Shown here one piece after another: positions 9,948 through 21,480 of a stretch of 64,000 nucleotides of DNA; within the stretch, counting starts at the first letter, position 1, and every line of letters starts with the position of its first letter. This DNA comes from Saccharum officinarum (lineage: Eukaryota; Streptophyta; Magnoliopsida; Poales; Poaceae): contig CM036225.1 in NCBI GenBank assembly GCA_020631735.1, positions 68,808,662-68,872,661 on the forward strand, given 5' to 3'. Position numbers and translations under genes: made by a program. The notes under the pieces are model-generated. The model did no database searches and had not been told where the DNA came from. It was given only the letters and a program-made list of their open reading frames with translations.

Positions 9948-12900
9948 AACCCTGAGTACTCAATTGTACTCCGCAAGACTTACCCGTCAGGAGAAAAAAA
10001 AAAGACTCCAAGGATTATGCAAGACTTTCTGACTTGTGGGTTTCTTGTTTGCAAGAAGCAGCGCTAAAGGTGTATCCTTAATTTGTTACTTTTAATAGCC
10101 GTATTTTGTTCTTATCCGATCTTCTATGTAAGCACCTAGTCTATAATCAAGCAGGGTTGAGCAAACAGAAACCATTTCTTCATCTTTCCACTGCCAGTTC
10201 TTACTACGATGCCAGAGCGTAGTCAAGCCGTACCGTCACGCAGAAACGGCGATTCGCAAATCAATGTGCCCAGCTGGGTGCCCTAAAAACACACGTCTTG
10301 CTTATACCCCGGGCACAAGCAAGACCAACCCGTTCCACTCCTGTCAAGGGGTCCAGGTCCCCGTCTAAGCTCGGACTCTAAGCCCCCAACACTGCAGGCC
10401 CAGCCTCAGTATGGTGCTTAGACCTCCTCAACCCAATATATATAACCACCCTAAGAAGCCGGTCCGGAAAGAGCCGGAACCCATGACAAGAGAGAAACAA
10501 GTCTTCCTAGCCCCCATCCGCTAGTATATGCTCGGGACAATAAATCTGTGACTTGACCAGGGTCCATGCAACGAACGGTCCTTAATTGACACAGGCGGAA
10601 CAAATGCAACCAGAGCCCTGCTCTGTTGCCCAACCAGGTCCAAGTCCATCCAACCCGTCCCGCCCGGTCTCCAATTATCCATATACATTTATATTCCATG
10701 TGATAGTAACATGATACTAGTAACAATATTCTAATTTCTATCTCTCGCGAGTGACAGGCAATCACTCGACTTCTACCGGAGTCCTGTAGCATAGCAATCT
10801 ACACGATCCTGACATACTAGTAAGGCTCATGGGATCAGGATATTTATATGCAAGTGGGTTTCATTCAACTCCTTTAAACTTAATGCACAAGCATAAAATA
10901 AAGTGCAGAATAATAGGGGTTATGCACCGGGGCTTGCCTGAGTAAGATAACCAAAGTTAGCATTCCAACATGATGACACGATCCTCAAGGCGCCATCTTC
11001 TCTGCTGCTCCAGATGACTCCGCAATCCCTCAACGCTCCTATTATGACATTCGTGGATGAAATGCATAGATGTAAATAAACACGACAGTCGCAATTTAGA
11101 ATAAGATTCCGCCTCTCCGGCTAACGAACTAGCATAGAGACTAACGTACTAAGCCCCGTATCCCTACTACCAGCAACACACTATTCTCCGACAAGTATTT
11201 TAGCTACACAAACCCAAGGTTTTACTTTACTCATTTTGTCGGTTTTAATATATATTAGAACTAGGGCTCATTAACGATCTTAGCAAACTAATTATTCTGG
11301 AGCTACAAAATTTACAGTGAACACCCAATAATATGGTTAGCTTATTATAAATTTTTCAGAGTTAACACTATCACCGATTTATCACAAAAATTCCTACAAG
11401 TTCACATTTAATAATATTAAACGTCTTAGAATAATTAGAGCAAGCCTAAAGATAGTATAGAACTACGTGGACCAATTACACCTTTATCTAGATCATGATT
11501 TTCGGAAACTAATAAAATTGGTTTTACAATTTTTGGACTTCTACACAATTTTATTATAAATTTGCAAGTTTAGTTTAGGAACTAAATTAAGAAATCGCTT
11601 TATAAAAGGAAAGGGGGCAGCGGCAACAGTCGGCCCAGCCGGTCCTCCCAAGGCCCGCGCGAGAATGGCTACGCGCGCGACGCATGGCCTAGCGCAGCCC
11701 ATACGCGGAGTGACCGCGTGCTGCCATCAGGCCCAGCACAGGGCGCGGGCGCGCGCAAGGCCGGCCGGCCCAACTGGCCCGCGCGGACGCAGCTGCGCAC
11801 TTAGCAGGAACCACCCCGACAAAGCCAAATCAACCCGAAGTCCAATGAGTACTATTCATCTGAGTCTATTGGTTCGCAACTGGACCCAAAAACAATTTCC
11901 TATTTAGTTTCTTACCCTCTCCTTCTTCTTCTCAATGAAGCCGAGCAAGAGCAGGGGCGGCTCGGGCTCGGCCGATCCCCGCCCTGGCTGGCCGGCGGCC
12001 GCACCCGAGGACCGTGCCCCCAACCCGAGACCGGTGCGCCCCCATGGCAACCCATGGCTGGGCCCGACGTGGACCACTGCCGGCTGGCCACGACTCCCAC
12101 AGCAGGAGCGGCGGCAGCCCGGCGGCGAAGGCGCACCAGGGCGCGGCCGGTCGCCGAGGGCAGCCGAGCGGCATCGGACGACCACGATGCACTCACGGCT
12201 GGGCTGCTCCCATGCCGAAGCAGGGCACAACGCCCAGGCCGCGTGCGCGCACGGTGGCGGCCACCTGAGCCGAGCCGTGGCGGCACCCGGTGACACGACT
12301 GCGGCGAGCACGCACAGGGGTCCCACCGGGGAGTGAGGTCGGGCGGTGGTACCGGAGGTCGAGCAAGGAAGAAGCGAGTAGAGGAACTGGCGGTGGCCAA
12401 ACCTGCCCTGCTCTGCCAGGACGGGCGTGCTCACGATGAGCAGAGGAGTGAGGGGGGTGGAAAGACCGGAGGGGACCGAGAAGGAGAGAGCGAGCAAGGC
12501 CAGAACAGCGACTCGGCGTCCTCAAGAAGGCATGGCGAGGGCAGCAGCGTGGCGCAACGCAGCAGACAGGCGCCCACGGAGCGGCAGAGGCACAGCACAG
12601 CGAGGACGGTGACGCAAGGAAAAGTCAATGACTACAGTTCCGACAGCGGCACAATCACGTCGCAATGAAGTCGCTCTGGGCAGCGGGAGACAGCGGCGCA
12701 TGCCACAGCGACTCGACGCGAAGCAACTGGCCAAGCCTGGCACTGTGCGCACGTTGGGCGGCGGCCGACAGCCACGCAATCAAGCAGCGGCAGAAGGTGT
12801 GCGTGAGTTTTCCCTTTCTAATTTCTTTTACTTGTTTTTTATCAAAACCACTCGGTTGATTATAAAATCAGAAAACGTGCCATTATTTCTCTGCTACTAA

Positions 12901-13576
12901 AATCTACATCACACCAACAATATATCTACTATATACTCATACACCTGCATTTACCTGTAGAGATACACTCCGACGGAAGTAAGTTGCACACTACTTTAAT
13001 TAACATAACAACGTTCTTAACAAAGCAAAATACGCGAGCACACACGTACTCTTTGTTTATTAAATTAGTCAATTAGCAAAATATAGACACGTATAAATAA
13101 ACACCTCTAAGATACCGACTACCGCAAAAACCGCTGCTAGCAATTAAACAATCTGGCACAAAATTTTCAAAAGCTTGAATTTAAATTAGATTCAAAAGCT
13201 ACGTTCATCTATGTAATGATATCTAAGTAGATTTATCCTTTTCTACATTAACCTTGCTCTAGATTATCATTTAAACCTCAACACAAGCTCTACATTATTT
13301 TTGCTTATAGGGATTGCTTTTCAAATCAAACCATTACAACTGCTTAGTCGATTACTCGTATTCGGACCCCATTAACATGTTCTTACATACCACGAATTTA
13401 CTTACCATATTCATCCCGTTTTATTTTTTCTTTTCCTAACTACAGAGGTGAGCCACATTAAATTTGGTATCAATTCATGCGTGATTATAATTTTTAAAAC
13501 CCGAGAACTTATTTTGTTAATTTCTTTTAGGCCTTAACCATGGCGCTAAGCGAGCTCATAACACCAGGGTGTTACA
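9948..13576 (-). repeat. Diverged LARD/gypsy-type LTR, left end missing
   Basis: Starting at CCTGAGTACT (9,951) this follows the LTR at 21,481-26,499 from its position of about 21,930: ACTTACCCGTCAG, then GTGACAGGnAATCAC followed by CTTCTACCG, then GGGGCTTGCCTG, and finally the terminus CCAGGGTGTTACA. Many substitutions and indels separate the two, so this copy is much older than the duplicated pair. A GC-rich block at about 11,620-12,800 produces overlapping open frames on both strands; none looks like a gene. The first ~450 bp of the LTR are absent and the P450 coding sequence abuts the break. After 13,576 there is no primer site or polypurine tract. Confidence 0.75.
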
Positions 13577-14103
13577 TGGACCCTTAGAAAAATGACTCGA
13601 AGACGTAACAAGCCGTGCAGTGAAAGGGAATGAAAAATATACCAATACAAATTAGGCCGGCTTATAGTAGTTATCTGCTAATAATTACATTTTTTGAATC
13701 AAACGGATGTAGATAATAGACTAGCTAATTATTAGCTAGAATAACTATCTTATTAGTGAGACCAAATCAGATAATAGCAGCTAGAAAGACATCGAGGAAG
13801 TGCTCTGCCAGCTTGCACGTCGCCAACCGTGGCTTCATCTCCACGCAGTTCTACTTCGCCAAGCTCTTTGACGCTGTGCCATCGGCTCCTTGTCGTAGCT
13901 GTAGCGAGGGGTGGTACTCAGTTTTTTTTTTTGACCTAGAACACGAAACTAAAAATTCGGAGCCCTTTATATAAAATGATAATATTAATACTCGATATAT
14001 AAGGTATACAAAATATTAACAATAAATAGTTAGCTGCATGCAAAAGCAATATTTATATAAAATAATTCATCCATATTAAATTATCTTTAAAAAAAATTTC
14101 TAA
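13577..14103. other. Spacer with MITE-like palindromes and a short exon-like piece
   Basis: Repeated CTAGCTAATTATTAGCTAG-type palindromes (about 13,650-13,790) resemble grass MITE interiors. A GC-richer piece at about 13,790-13,915 stays open in one plus frame (HVANRGFISTQFYFAKLFD) and may be a captured gene fragment; I do not recognise it. Confidence 0.35.
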
Positions 14104-14310
14104 CATTTCTTGATGCAAAGTCATTGATGATGATATTATTATTGATCTCGTCCAACAATCGCTTCTTAGTACATATATAATGTTGCCAAATCATTTATCT
14201 CTCTTGAGACATTGTAGATATCAAATAGTTCCTAAATAATTTTAATTTTGAAAAGCTTATTTTAGCAGCTGATGCGATGATTTTGTTGAAATTTAAAAAA
14301 CAATTAGCAA
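14104..14310 (-). pseudogene. hAT transposase C-terminal fragment (dimerisation region), frameshifted
   Basis: Read on the minus strand, 14,310 to 14,104 gives KISFSKLKLFRNYL, then STMSQER, a frame change, then a second stretch with KKRLLDEINNN and INDFASRN. This order is typical of the hAT C-terminal dimerisation region in plant proteins annotated as zinc-finger MYM-type 1-like or TTF-type transposases. In the current frame a TAA follows the arginine of MSQER; the next frame continues the homology, so one base has been lost or gained. Only about 70 codons are seen. It is a dead relic of an autonomous element, with no partner exons or terminal repeats recognised nearby. Confidence 0.7.
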
Positions 14311-14568
14311 CTATAAATAATATTGTGTGCTAGACAAGAGAATTCACAAAAAATAAATTCATAAATAAATTATTATATGGCTGTATGTACGCCTGTACCC
14401 TACCTTGAGGACTTGAGTCCCTTGTCCCTAGCAGATTGATTGGATTCTAAATTTTTTATTACTGAATTAAATTTGCAAACTAGAAACCTAGGGCGCGACG
14501 TTGCCACACTTACCATGAGCTTGCCATTCTATAGGGTTATCTATTCTATATTATAGTAAAACAGATAA

Positions 14569-15310
14569 GTATAATTAATGCTATGTAAATATTTATGCGG
14601 ATGAACCGTAAAATCGCTTTGAATTTAGAATTTTACTCTATAATAAAGCTGTAGATTTGGGAGTTGTGGCCAATTTTTTTTAACAATTTTTAATTTGAAA
14701 ACGTTTTGATGTCCAAATTGTAGGTATAACGGATCGCATGTAAACATTTATGCAAACGCTTTGCAAAAGTGTTTTGAATTTTAAAATTTATTCTATTGTA
14801 GTTTTTGTTTTTTTGGATCAATTTTTTTTGCTGAAGCACTTTTGATTTGAACGCGTTCTCGCCAGTATAAAGCCTTTGAATTTTAATTTATGTTGTATAG
14901 CAAAACTTTTGGTTTTGAAATTTTGAGCATCTTTTGTATTCAAAACTTCTTTGGTGTAAAGACGTTTGGTGTCCGAAACGCAGGTACAATAGATCCTATG
15001 TAAACATTTATGCAGATGAATTGTAAAAGCGCTTTGAATTTGGAATTGTACTCTATAACAAAGCTATAGATTTTAAAATTGTGGTCAACTTTTGTATTGA
15101 ACATTTTTTAATTTAAAACTGTTTCAGTGTTTAAATTGTAGGTATAACAGATCGCATGTAAACATTTATGCAAACACATTGCGAAAGCGTTTTGAATTTT
15201 AAAATTTGTTGTATAATAAAGTTTTAGTTTTTGAATTTTTGATCAAATTTTATATTGAAGAACTTTTTAGTTGAACGCGTTTTGGTGCTCAAATTGTACG
15301 TATAATGTTA
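14569..15310. repeat. Higher-order tandem repeat, ~415-bp period made of ~155- and ~260-bp subunits
   Basis: A segment like GTATAACrGATCnCATGTAA followed by ACATTTATGCAnA and GCGnTTTGAATTT recurs at about 14,569, 14,723, 14,983, 15,143 and, weakly, 15,297. Spacings are about 154, 260, 160 and 154 bp, so alternating units build a period of about 415 bp. Copies have diverged by point changes. AT-rich, noncoding. Confidence 0.65.
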
Positions 15311-15359
15311 CCCGTGTAAAAGAAACGAATGGAACGAGTTATGGTTTGGTTTAAATTAA

Positions 15360-15545
15360 AATCTGAGGGTTTTCTAAAAAAAGAGAGAACCACGACGGCG
15401 GGTTGATTTCGTGAAAATTTAAGGGTTTCTTTACAAATTTTCATGAACCATGGAGGCTGGACTGCGGGTTGATTTTCAAAAAGTTTTGGGTTTTTCACAA
15501 AAAAATGAGAGAGTAGGCCGGATTGCGGGTTGATTTCGTTAGATG
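15360..15545. repeat. Three ~75-bp tandem units with CGGGTTGATTT
   Basis: CGGGTTGATTTyGTnAAAA- or TTTCAAAA-type units followed by GGGTTTyTTT occur at about 15,400, 15,466 and 15,524, each preceded by a purine-rich AGAGnnGGnnGG stretch. Noncoding. Confidence 0.5.
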
Positions 15546-16833
15546 TAGAAGTTTTTTTTTTGTAAAATTACCGAATTTCGTCCGATATGGGCCATTCGCG
15601 TGTCCAATCCGATGGCCAGGATTTACAGGTGACATGGCAACGCTATCAGACCTGAGCTTGTACCCGAGATTCGTTGTAAGAAGACTGCATAGGGGCATAG
15701 GGCATAGCACTGAGCACAGAGCACACTTGAGTACGTGACGTGAGGTCTGGATCAATATAATCAAAGAATGACGGAATCACCGATCACAATAAGATGTGTA
15801 GATTGGATATTTGAACCATTCACCCGCAGGTGACTGGTTGTATTGAGTACGAGTATCCTGTATTCATACCTTTACGTGCCCACACGTGGCCTGCTCGTGC
15901 TCGAGTGCTCGTAGTGGGCCTTCGTCCTAGGCATATTCTAGTATTTACTGCTGGGCCGGCCCTAGCTCGTTGGCCGGCCGGCGTGTGTTTGTTTTCCTCG
16001 CGGGACTGTTGATAGAGCTCCAGACGGCCGCCGCAGAGCGCACGGCGCCGGCATGGCCTGTTTGTATAACTGTACTTGCAAGGTAGTGTGCTCACCTGCC
16101 TTCAGCCAGTTGCATTCCGTACCTTTTTTTTTACAACAACTTATAATATATAACATTAAAGGACAGTACATCCGTGTGGGAAAAGAATTCCTAGATTACA
16201 GAGTATAGACAAGAAAAAGTTACTGCTGATATGCTTTCGTTGACATGGGTGATGCTTCTGTCGAGGGTGCGGGCCCGTCGAGGCCACAGGGCCCACGAGA
16301 AGTGGCCAAGATAGAAATATCAAGGGTCCTCGTTCTCGCACTCCGATAGCGCAATCGGCGCTCTCTTCGACTGTCTGATCGGCCTGTGTCTTCAAGGATA
16401 AGTTGTCTTGAGCCGTAGATATGATGGAGACTTCACCAGACTCAAGAAAATAAGTCCACAACCATCAGTGTTAAATCTGAGGACCAGCAACAACTGACGT
16501 TGACGGTCAACCCGAACACCAATAGCTGGTTTCCCACTTCCACGTCTATAGAGAGACTCATCAGCAGACATGTAAATAACACAAAAATGCTCTACATGAA
16601 TAGTAACACAGCAGTAATGAATTTGACAGCGAAACCGGGCGCCTTTGTCAGGTAGGACACATGTTGTTGTGTTACAGCCGAGAAGGACAATGAGCTCTGC
16701 TGCATGTACTCCACGTTGCTGTGGCGGGCCCCACGAATCAGAAGGAGGGCCCTGCCACAGAGAATAGGGGGACATGGCCAGGTTAGCAGCGCTCCCTCCG
16801 ATTCCTTTGAGAGTACGGACTAGGGGCCTCCGT
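15546..16833. other. No recognised gene; open minus frame at 16,392-16,775
   Basis: A 127-codon minus-strand frame (16,775-16,392) and a smaller one (16,461-16,156) overlap. Neither shows a domain I know, and codon use is unremarkable. The sequence is of intermediate GC without obvious repeats, so a gene fragment is possible. It ends at the left breakpoint of the segmental duplication. Confidence 0.3.
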
Positions 16834-16902
16834 CAGAGGAGGAGTCGGCGCAGCGAGGTCAGGGCTCCACTCGCTGGTACCCAGGCATCATGGCCTGACT
16901 AA

Positions 16903-17687
16903 GACTGTCTCCAACGGATCGGACCCAAAAACGACAGGCATACCATGCTTTGGCTACCGCACAGTGAAGGGGCACGGACCCAAAAAATGACTTCTTCCAA
17001 CAGCCGACGCAAACGAGGAAAGCTCCCGTCGCCTCATCTTGCCGGAGCCAGACGCCGCTGGGGCCTAGCATCGCCGGAGCCACGCCACCAAGCGCCGCCA
17101 TCCGTGACCCCTTCCTCAGCCGGCGGCCCTACGGCGAGTGCGCCCCCTGGCGGCGGCCCTGGGCGAGCGCCCCTCCCCCTCTTGCCGTGGAGCACCTTGA
17201 GCGCGTACGTAGGGCCGCCCCGTCCACACCGTCCCGCCGGCACCGCTGCCGACGCGGCGCACGCGCTCCAGCTCCGCGAGCGGGGGCGGCTGCTGCTATT
17301 GCGCTGCGCCTGAAGCGGGGACGCCTGGCGGGGTGGGCCCCCCCCGGCGGAGGCGGGGACTGGTGGGAGAGGGAGCGGGACGGCGAGGGAGGTGGCGACC
17401 TCGCGCTGGGGCATTGGGAGGGTGAGATCCGGGCAGCGGCGCGCGCGGCTCGGCGTGCCGGGCTGCTGCTGGGTCGGCAGGCCGCCCGGACGCATGGCGT
17501 GGACGGGGTGGCGAGCGCCCCCTCCCCTTTTGCGTCGTGTCTCCTGGACGACGCTTTTTTGCGTTCTTGCCGGTGTCGGACGCAAAATGGGTTGCTGGTA
17601 TGGGTGTTCGGTTGGAGCGCGATTTTGACATGCAAAGGTACTGTGCGCCACCGATTTTGCGTTTGGGTATCGCTATTGGAGACAGTC
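16903..17687. mobile_element. Non-autonomous PIF/Harbinger-like element, 785 bp, TSD TAA
   Basis: Terminal inverted repeats are GACTGTCTCCAA at both ends. The flanks are TAA (16,900-16,902 and 17,688-17,690). Unit B shows the empty site GGCTAATGCGG near 31,214-31,224, so the insertion is proven by comparison. Subterminal inverted similarity includes GACCCAAAnn and TTTTGCGTnn. The inner ~500 bp are strongly GC-rich and open in several frames on both strands, as in elements with captured gene pieces, but I do not recognise a protein. A 3-bp TAA duplication fits the PIF/Harbinger group. Confidence 0.85.
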
Positions 17688-18104
17688 TAATGCGGCAAGC
17701 ACTCCTTGGCGAGATGGATGTGAATTTTCTTCCTATGAGGCGGTCGGTTGACGGGCACGCGCACAGGGCGGCCCTAGCACCACCCCCACTGCCAGCGAAC
17801 GGGATACGTGCGTTGGTAGAAGTGGCGCACAGATGGAGCAGCCATGACGGACAGCCGCGCCGACGGGAGGCGCACCAACTAGGAGCCCCACATTGACCAC
17901 CACACCTTGCCAGCAGGGATGGGAGCTCAACGGCTCGTATGCACAACATGGCGAGGTTGTCGAGGCCAGTGATAATGACACTGATGCGAGATGTGCCACT
18001 TCCTATGTCGATTTGGGTGGGAACGGCACCATGCCGCTCTCATGGCCACAGATCGAAGAAGGAAAAAGCATAGGATCACATAAGGGAGTTATTTTGGTAC
18101 TCAC

Positions 18105-18209
18105 CTCAACTGTTTGGAGGTAGCTTCTGCCGGCCGTTATGGCTGCCATTAGCATGCCCATCCTCCATAAGATGAAGGTGAGGAGGACTATGGCCCTCGC
18201 CGCACCCAT
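18105..18209 (-). other. Possible signal-peptide exon, copy A
   Basis: On the minus strand, ATG at 18,209 starts MGAARAIVLLTFILWRMGML, a short hydrophobic N-terminus like a signal peptide or membrane anchor, and ends in QTVE at GAG/GTGAGTACC, a good splice donor. I know no protein with this start. No partner exon was found. The same exon in copy B lies at 31,632-31,736. It could be a gene remnant carried by flank X. Confidence 0.35.
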
Positions 18210-18652
18210 CACGGATGCTTTATTCTACTAAGGGAACTCAAGAGGGGAGGGAGGAAAGGGGGGCCAGCCCGCCTACCCTCGTCGCTGACGAGCTTGCCGG
18301 AGAAGAAGGGTAGGGGGCCGGTGGATAGCCACTTAGGGCGCTCTCTCACTTGGAGGCTCTCGGGAGCAGAGGAAGGGAAAGCTCGCGGACTCCCTTTGGT
18401 CGATCGCTCACCTTTACCCCACGAAGGCTTCCATCGACGACTACTGCAACACAATTGGAGGGCCGGCCCCTTCGCTCCATCTGCTGCGAGTGCTGAGAAG
18501 CTCCTTTACTATTTTTTTAGGAAACATGATGGGTTTAAACCCCTACTAAAATTTTATTGAAATTTAAAAGTTTGAAGATTTATAGATATAAAATACAAAG
18601 CTCCTCTACTATTAGCTGTGACTGTGATGCAAACACCCCCAGCTAATAAGTA

Positions 18653-19682
18653 CTCCCAGCATCTCAAATTACAAGTCATTCTATTTTTTTCTTATAGAGT
18701 CAAAATATCTCGAGTTTGACCAAATTTATATAATAAAATATAACATTTATGATACCAAATAAGTATCATTAGATTCTTTATTAATTATATTTTGAGTAAA
18801 ATACACCAGCGGTCCCTGAACTATCCAGGGGGTGTCGTCTAGGTCCTCAAACTATTAAAATGCACATATAGACCCTTGAACTTTTCAGAGTGTGTCATCT
18901 AGGTCCCTAAATTTTGCGGGGTGTGTCCTCTAGGTCCATAAACTATCAAATGCATATCTAGGTCCTTGAACTTTTCAGAGTATGTCATTTAGGTCCCTAA
19001 ACTTGGCAGAGTGTGGCATCTAGGTCCCAGACTCAGATCACTGTAGATCTGCAGTACCGGACCCCACAAAATAGTATGGGTCTAAGTGAACAGTGACAAA
19101 TCCGTAATGAACAGTGAACGCACCCACCCCGTTATGAAACAGTATAAGGTCCTATGAACAGTACCCCCAATTATGAAACAACACTGTAATAATGGGCGAG
19201 AGCGTTCACTGTTCATCACGGATATGTTACCGTTCACCTAGCCTCGTTACTGTTGTGTGGGGTCCGGTACTGCAAATCTATAGTGATCTGAGTCTGGGAG
19301 CACTCGGTGATCTGAGTCTGGGACTTAGATGACACACTCTGCCAAGTTTAGGAATCTAGATGACACACTCTGAAAAGTTTAAGGACCTAGATATGCATTT
19401 GGATAGTTTGGGGACATAGATGACACCTCCCGCAAAGTTTAGGGACCTAGATGACATGCTCTAAAAAGTTCAAGGATCTAGATGTGCATTTTGATAGTTT
19501 TGGGACCTAGATGACACCCCCTGGATAGTTTAGAAACCGCTGATGTATTTTACTCTTATATTTTTATAGTACACCTATTTGATATTATAAATATTTATAA
19601 TATTTTTATATTTTTTATTAAATTTAAGATACTTTGACTCTCCAAAAAAGTTAGAATGACTTATAATTTGGAATAGAGAGAG
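18653..19682. mobile_element. Stowaway-like MITE split by a nested element (copy A)
   Basis: The ends are CTCCCAGCATCTCAAATTAC at left and, reverse-complemented, CTCTCTCTATTCCAAATTAT at right. Both continue to AAGTCATTCTA, and TA dinucleotides flank the element (18,651-18,652 and 19,683-19,684). These are the CTCCCTCCGT-type ends of Stowaway/mariner MITEs. Without the insert at 18,794-19,555 it would be about 260 bp. Confidence 0.8.
18794..19555. mobile_element. Mutator-type foldback element, 762 bp, TSD TTATATTTT (copy A)
   Basis: Inverted ends GAGTAAAATACA face each other, and the 9-bp duplication TTATATTTT lies at 18,785-18,793 and 19,556-19,564; 9 bp is the Mutator size. Each arm contains three or four repeats of the type GGTCCnnnAACTnnnnAGnG with TGTCnTCTA, and the centre has inverted GTGAACAGTGACAAATCCGT. 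It sits inside the Stowaway element. Confidence 0.85.
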
Positions 19683-19731
19683 TAGCTAATAATTAGCTAG
19701 CTAATATTAGATATGAGCTATTAGTTAGCCA

Positions 19732-19876
19732 CTTCATCTGTTCCAAATTATAAGTGGCTTTGACTTTTTGGGTTCATTCATTTTGCTATATATCTAAACA
19801 TGTTATTTATCTAGATGTATAGCAAAATGGATGTATCGAAAAAGTCAAAGCGACTTATAATTTGGAACGGAGGAAG
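19732..19876. mobile_element. Stowaway-like MITE, 145 bp (copy A)
   Basis: Ends CTTCATCTGTTCCAAATTAT and, reverse-complemented, CTTCCTCCGTTCCAAATTAT. The interior is palindromic around TGCTATATATCTAAACATG. The TA duplication is not preserved, so the exact ends are uncertain by 1-2 bp. Confidence 0.75.
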
Positions 19877-20753
19877 CAACTATTAATGGGTAATGAATCC
19901 AAACAGGGCTTGAGTCAAGAACATCTGAAGATTATGGAGAGAATCTTGCTTGCATATGCAGAAATAATTCTACGTCCTTGGCCGGACACTCGACAAAAAA
20001 AAAGAAATTAACCAATGGGGTTGAATTTTGAAGCGGTCATCTCAAATCTCGTCTTAACCAAGGAAACCAATCCCATGCATTTGGATGGAATAAACTCCTG
20101 CTCGTCCTCTATAAACCACGAACAGTACAACACATGGATGCTCCATCTTGTCGCATATATATAACTATATGTATACACATAAACTATCCAAGGTTACTAG
20201 GCCAATAGACCGAATCAACCACTCCAGTTTAGCATATTCAGAAAAAGACAACCCAATAACTATATATGTATACTCCATCTTGTCGCACATCTAGTCACCA
20301 CAAAACAGTACAACACATGGATGCCAAGATTCCTTCCATCTTGAGATTCCAAGATGCCCAATATGAAAATTTTGTCGTAAAAATACACCTTTCTTTAACC
20401 CTAAGGATCGAGTGTGTCAGGTGAGCTAGCGAGCTGCTGGCTGCTGCTACATGCTCTTATGAGTGTATAACACTGCATCGTGTAAACCCTAAATACACTC
20501 CAGTGTTAAAAGTTCCTTGCTGACTAAACATTTCCGGATGAAGGGAAAAATATAATAATGCTGTATTATATATTGCAAATGTCCAATAAACCAAGCTCAT
20601 GCTTCTATTACTCATCAGTACCTTGGATCAACACAATCACACTTCTCAAAATTTTCTTCACCATGCATCCCCGTTGCTCTATGCTCACAGAAATCATTAA
20701 GCCGTTCCAAGGGTTCACCTCTCCTCCATGGTAAAATTTACCTTCTCAACACG
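19877..20753. other. Downstream region of GnTI copy A, no other gene
   Basis: AT-rich unique-looking sequence following the GnTI stop codon on the minus strand. The first few hundred bases left of 20,754 may be its 3' UTR. Nothing else was recognised. Confidence 0.4.
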
Positions 20754-21466
20754 CTACACCCCGAGCTGACGAAGAGAATTTGGGCTGACGAGAAATGTTT
20801 GCCCTTGACTACTGTTGTGCCGGAAGATCACTACTCCTTTGTAAGCTGTTCTTGGGATGCCATCCTGGATTTTTTTTAGGAAAAAAACAAAATAAAGAAT
20901 CATGATACACTGAGCTGCTTTTCAAATCCCAATCAGCAATTGATAACAGAGCAAATAACTACATCTACAACATATGAAAAATTGTTGCTTCACATAATTA
21001 AGTAAATTATCTAGATTTGGGTTAAGAATAAACCTTCCATTCTTCAAATATTCCAAATTGACGAGCTATCCGCTCAAAACCTTCTTGATCGTCGTATTGG
21101 ATCCTTACATCCTCAGCCATATTGTGGGCTTTCATCACAGCATCTGACCCATGGAGAGGAGTGGCACTAGGTACCTCTTTTCCAAATTTGGTTAAAAACT
21201 TATCCTAACAGTATCACAATGGTTAGGCACTTCTTATGTGAACAAGAGCCTTCAAAATCCAATTACCAGTTCTTACCTCCCCAAGGTAGCTCAGATCCTC
21301 AGAAATCCAGTCAATCTGTGGCCACAAATAAGAACAAGTAAATTCTAGCCATAAGCTCATAACAGGATTACAAAATGAACAAAATATGGAAAGTTTTGCA
21401 TACATGAACATCATTTAACTTAATGGGCTCCAAATATTGCTCAAAGAATTGTCCCAAGCTTGACCC
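20754..21466 (-). pseudogene. N-acetylglucosaminyltransferase I, last four exons (copy A)
   Basis: Four minus-strand exons join in phase 0 with GT-AG sites: 21,466-21,404 (GSSLGQFFEQYLEPIKLNDV, H), 21,315-21,277 (IDWISEDLSYLGE), 21,204-21,034 (57 codons, starts DKFLTKFGKEV and holds VRIQYDDQEGFERIARQFGI), and 20,864-20,754 (DGIPRTAYKGVV to NSLRQLGV and TAG). Together they give the 127-residue C-terminus of GnTI (CGL1/MGAT1 family), matching the conserved FFxQYLxxIKLN, DLSYL and GIPRTAYKGVV blocks. GnTI is the Golgi enzyme that adds the first GlcNAc to Man5GlcNAc2 and opens complex N-glycan synthesis. Upstream of exon GSSLG only 14 intron bases remain before the LARD LTR, and beyond that element the unit breaks off, so this copy has no catalytic half. 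Compared with copy B one residue differs (Met to Leu). Confidence 0.9.
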
Positions 21467-21480
21467 CTGCAAAGAAAATA

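Noticed and set aside
11912..12668. Several overlapping GC-rich frames on both strands, up to 197 codons
   Set aside because: Equal openness on both strands of a GC-rich LTR block. Similar blocks occur in the other LTRs with different frames, so no coding constraint is visible.
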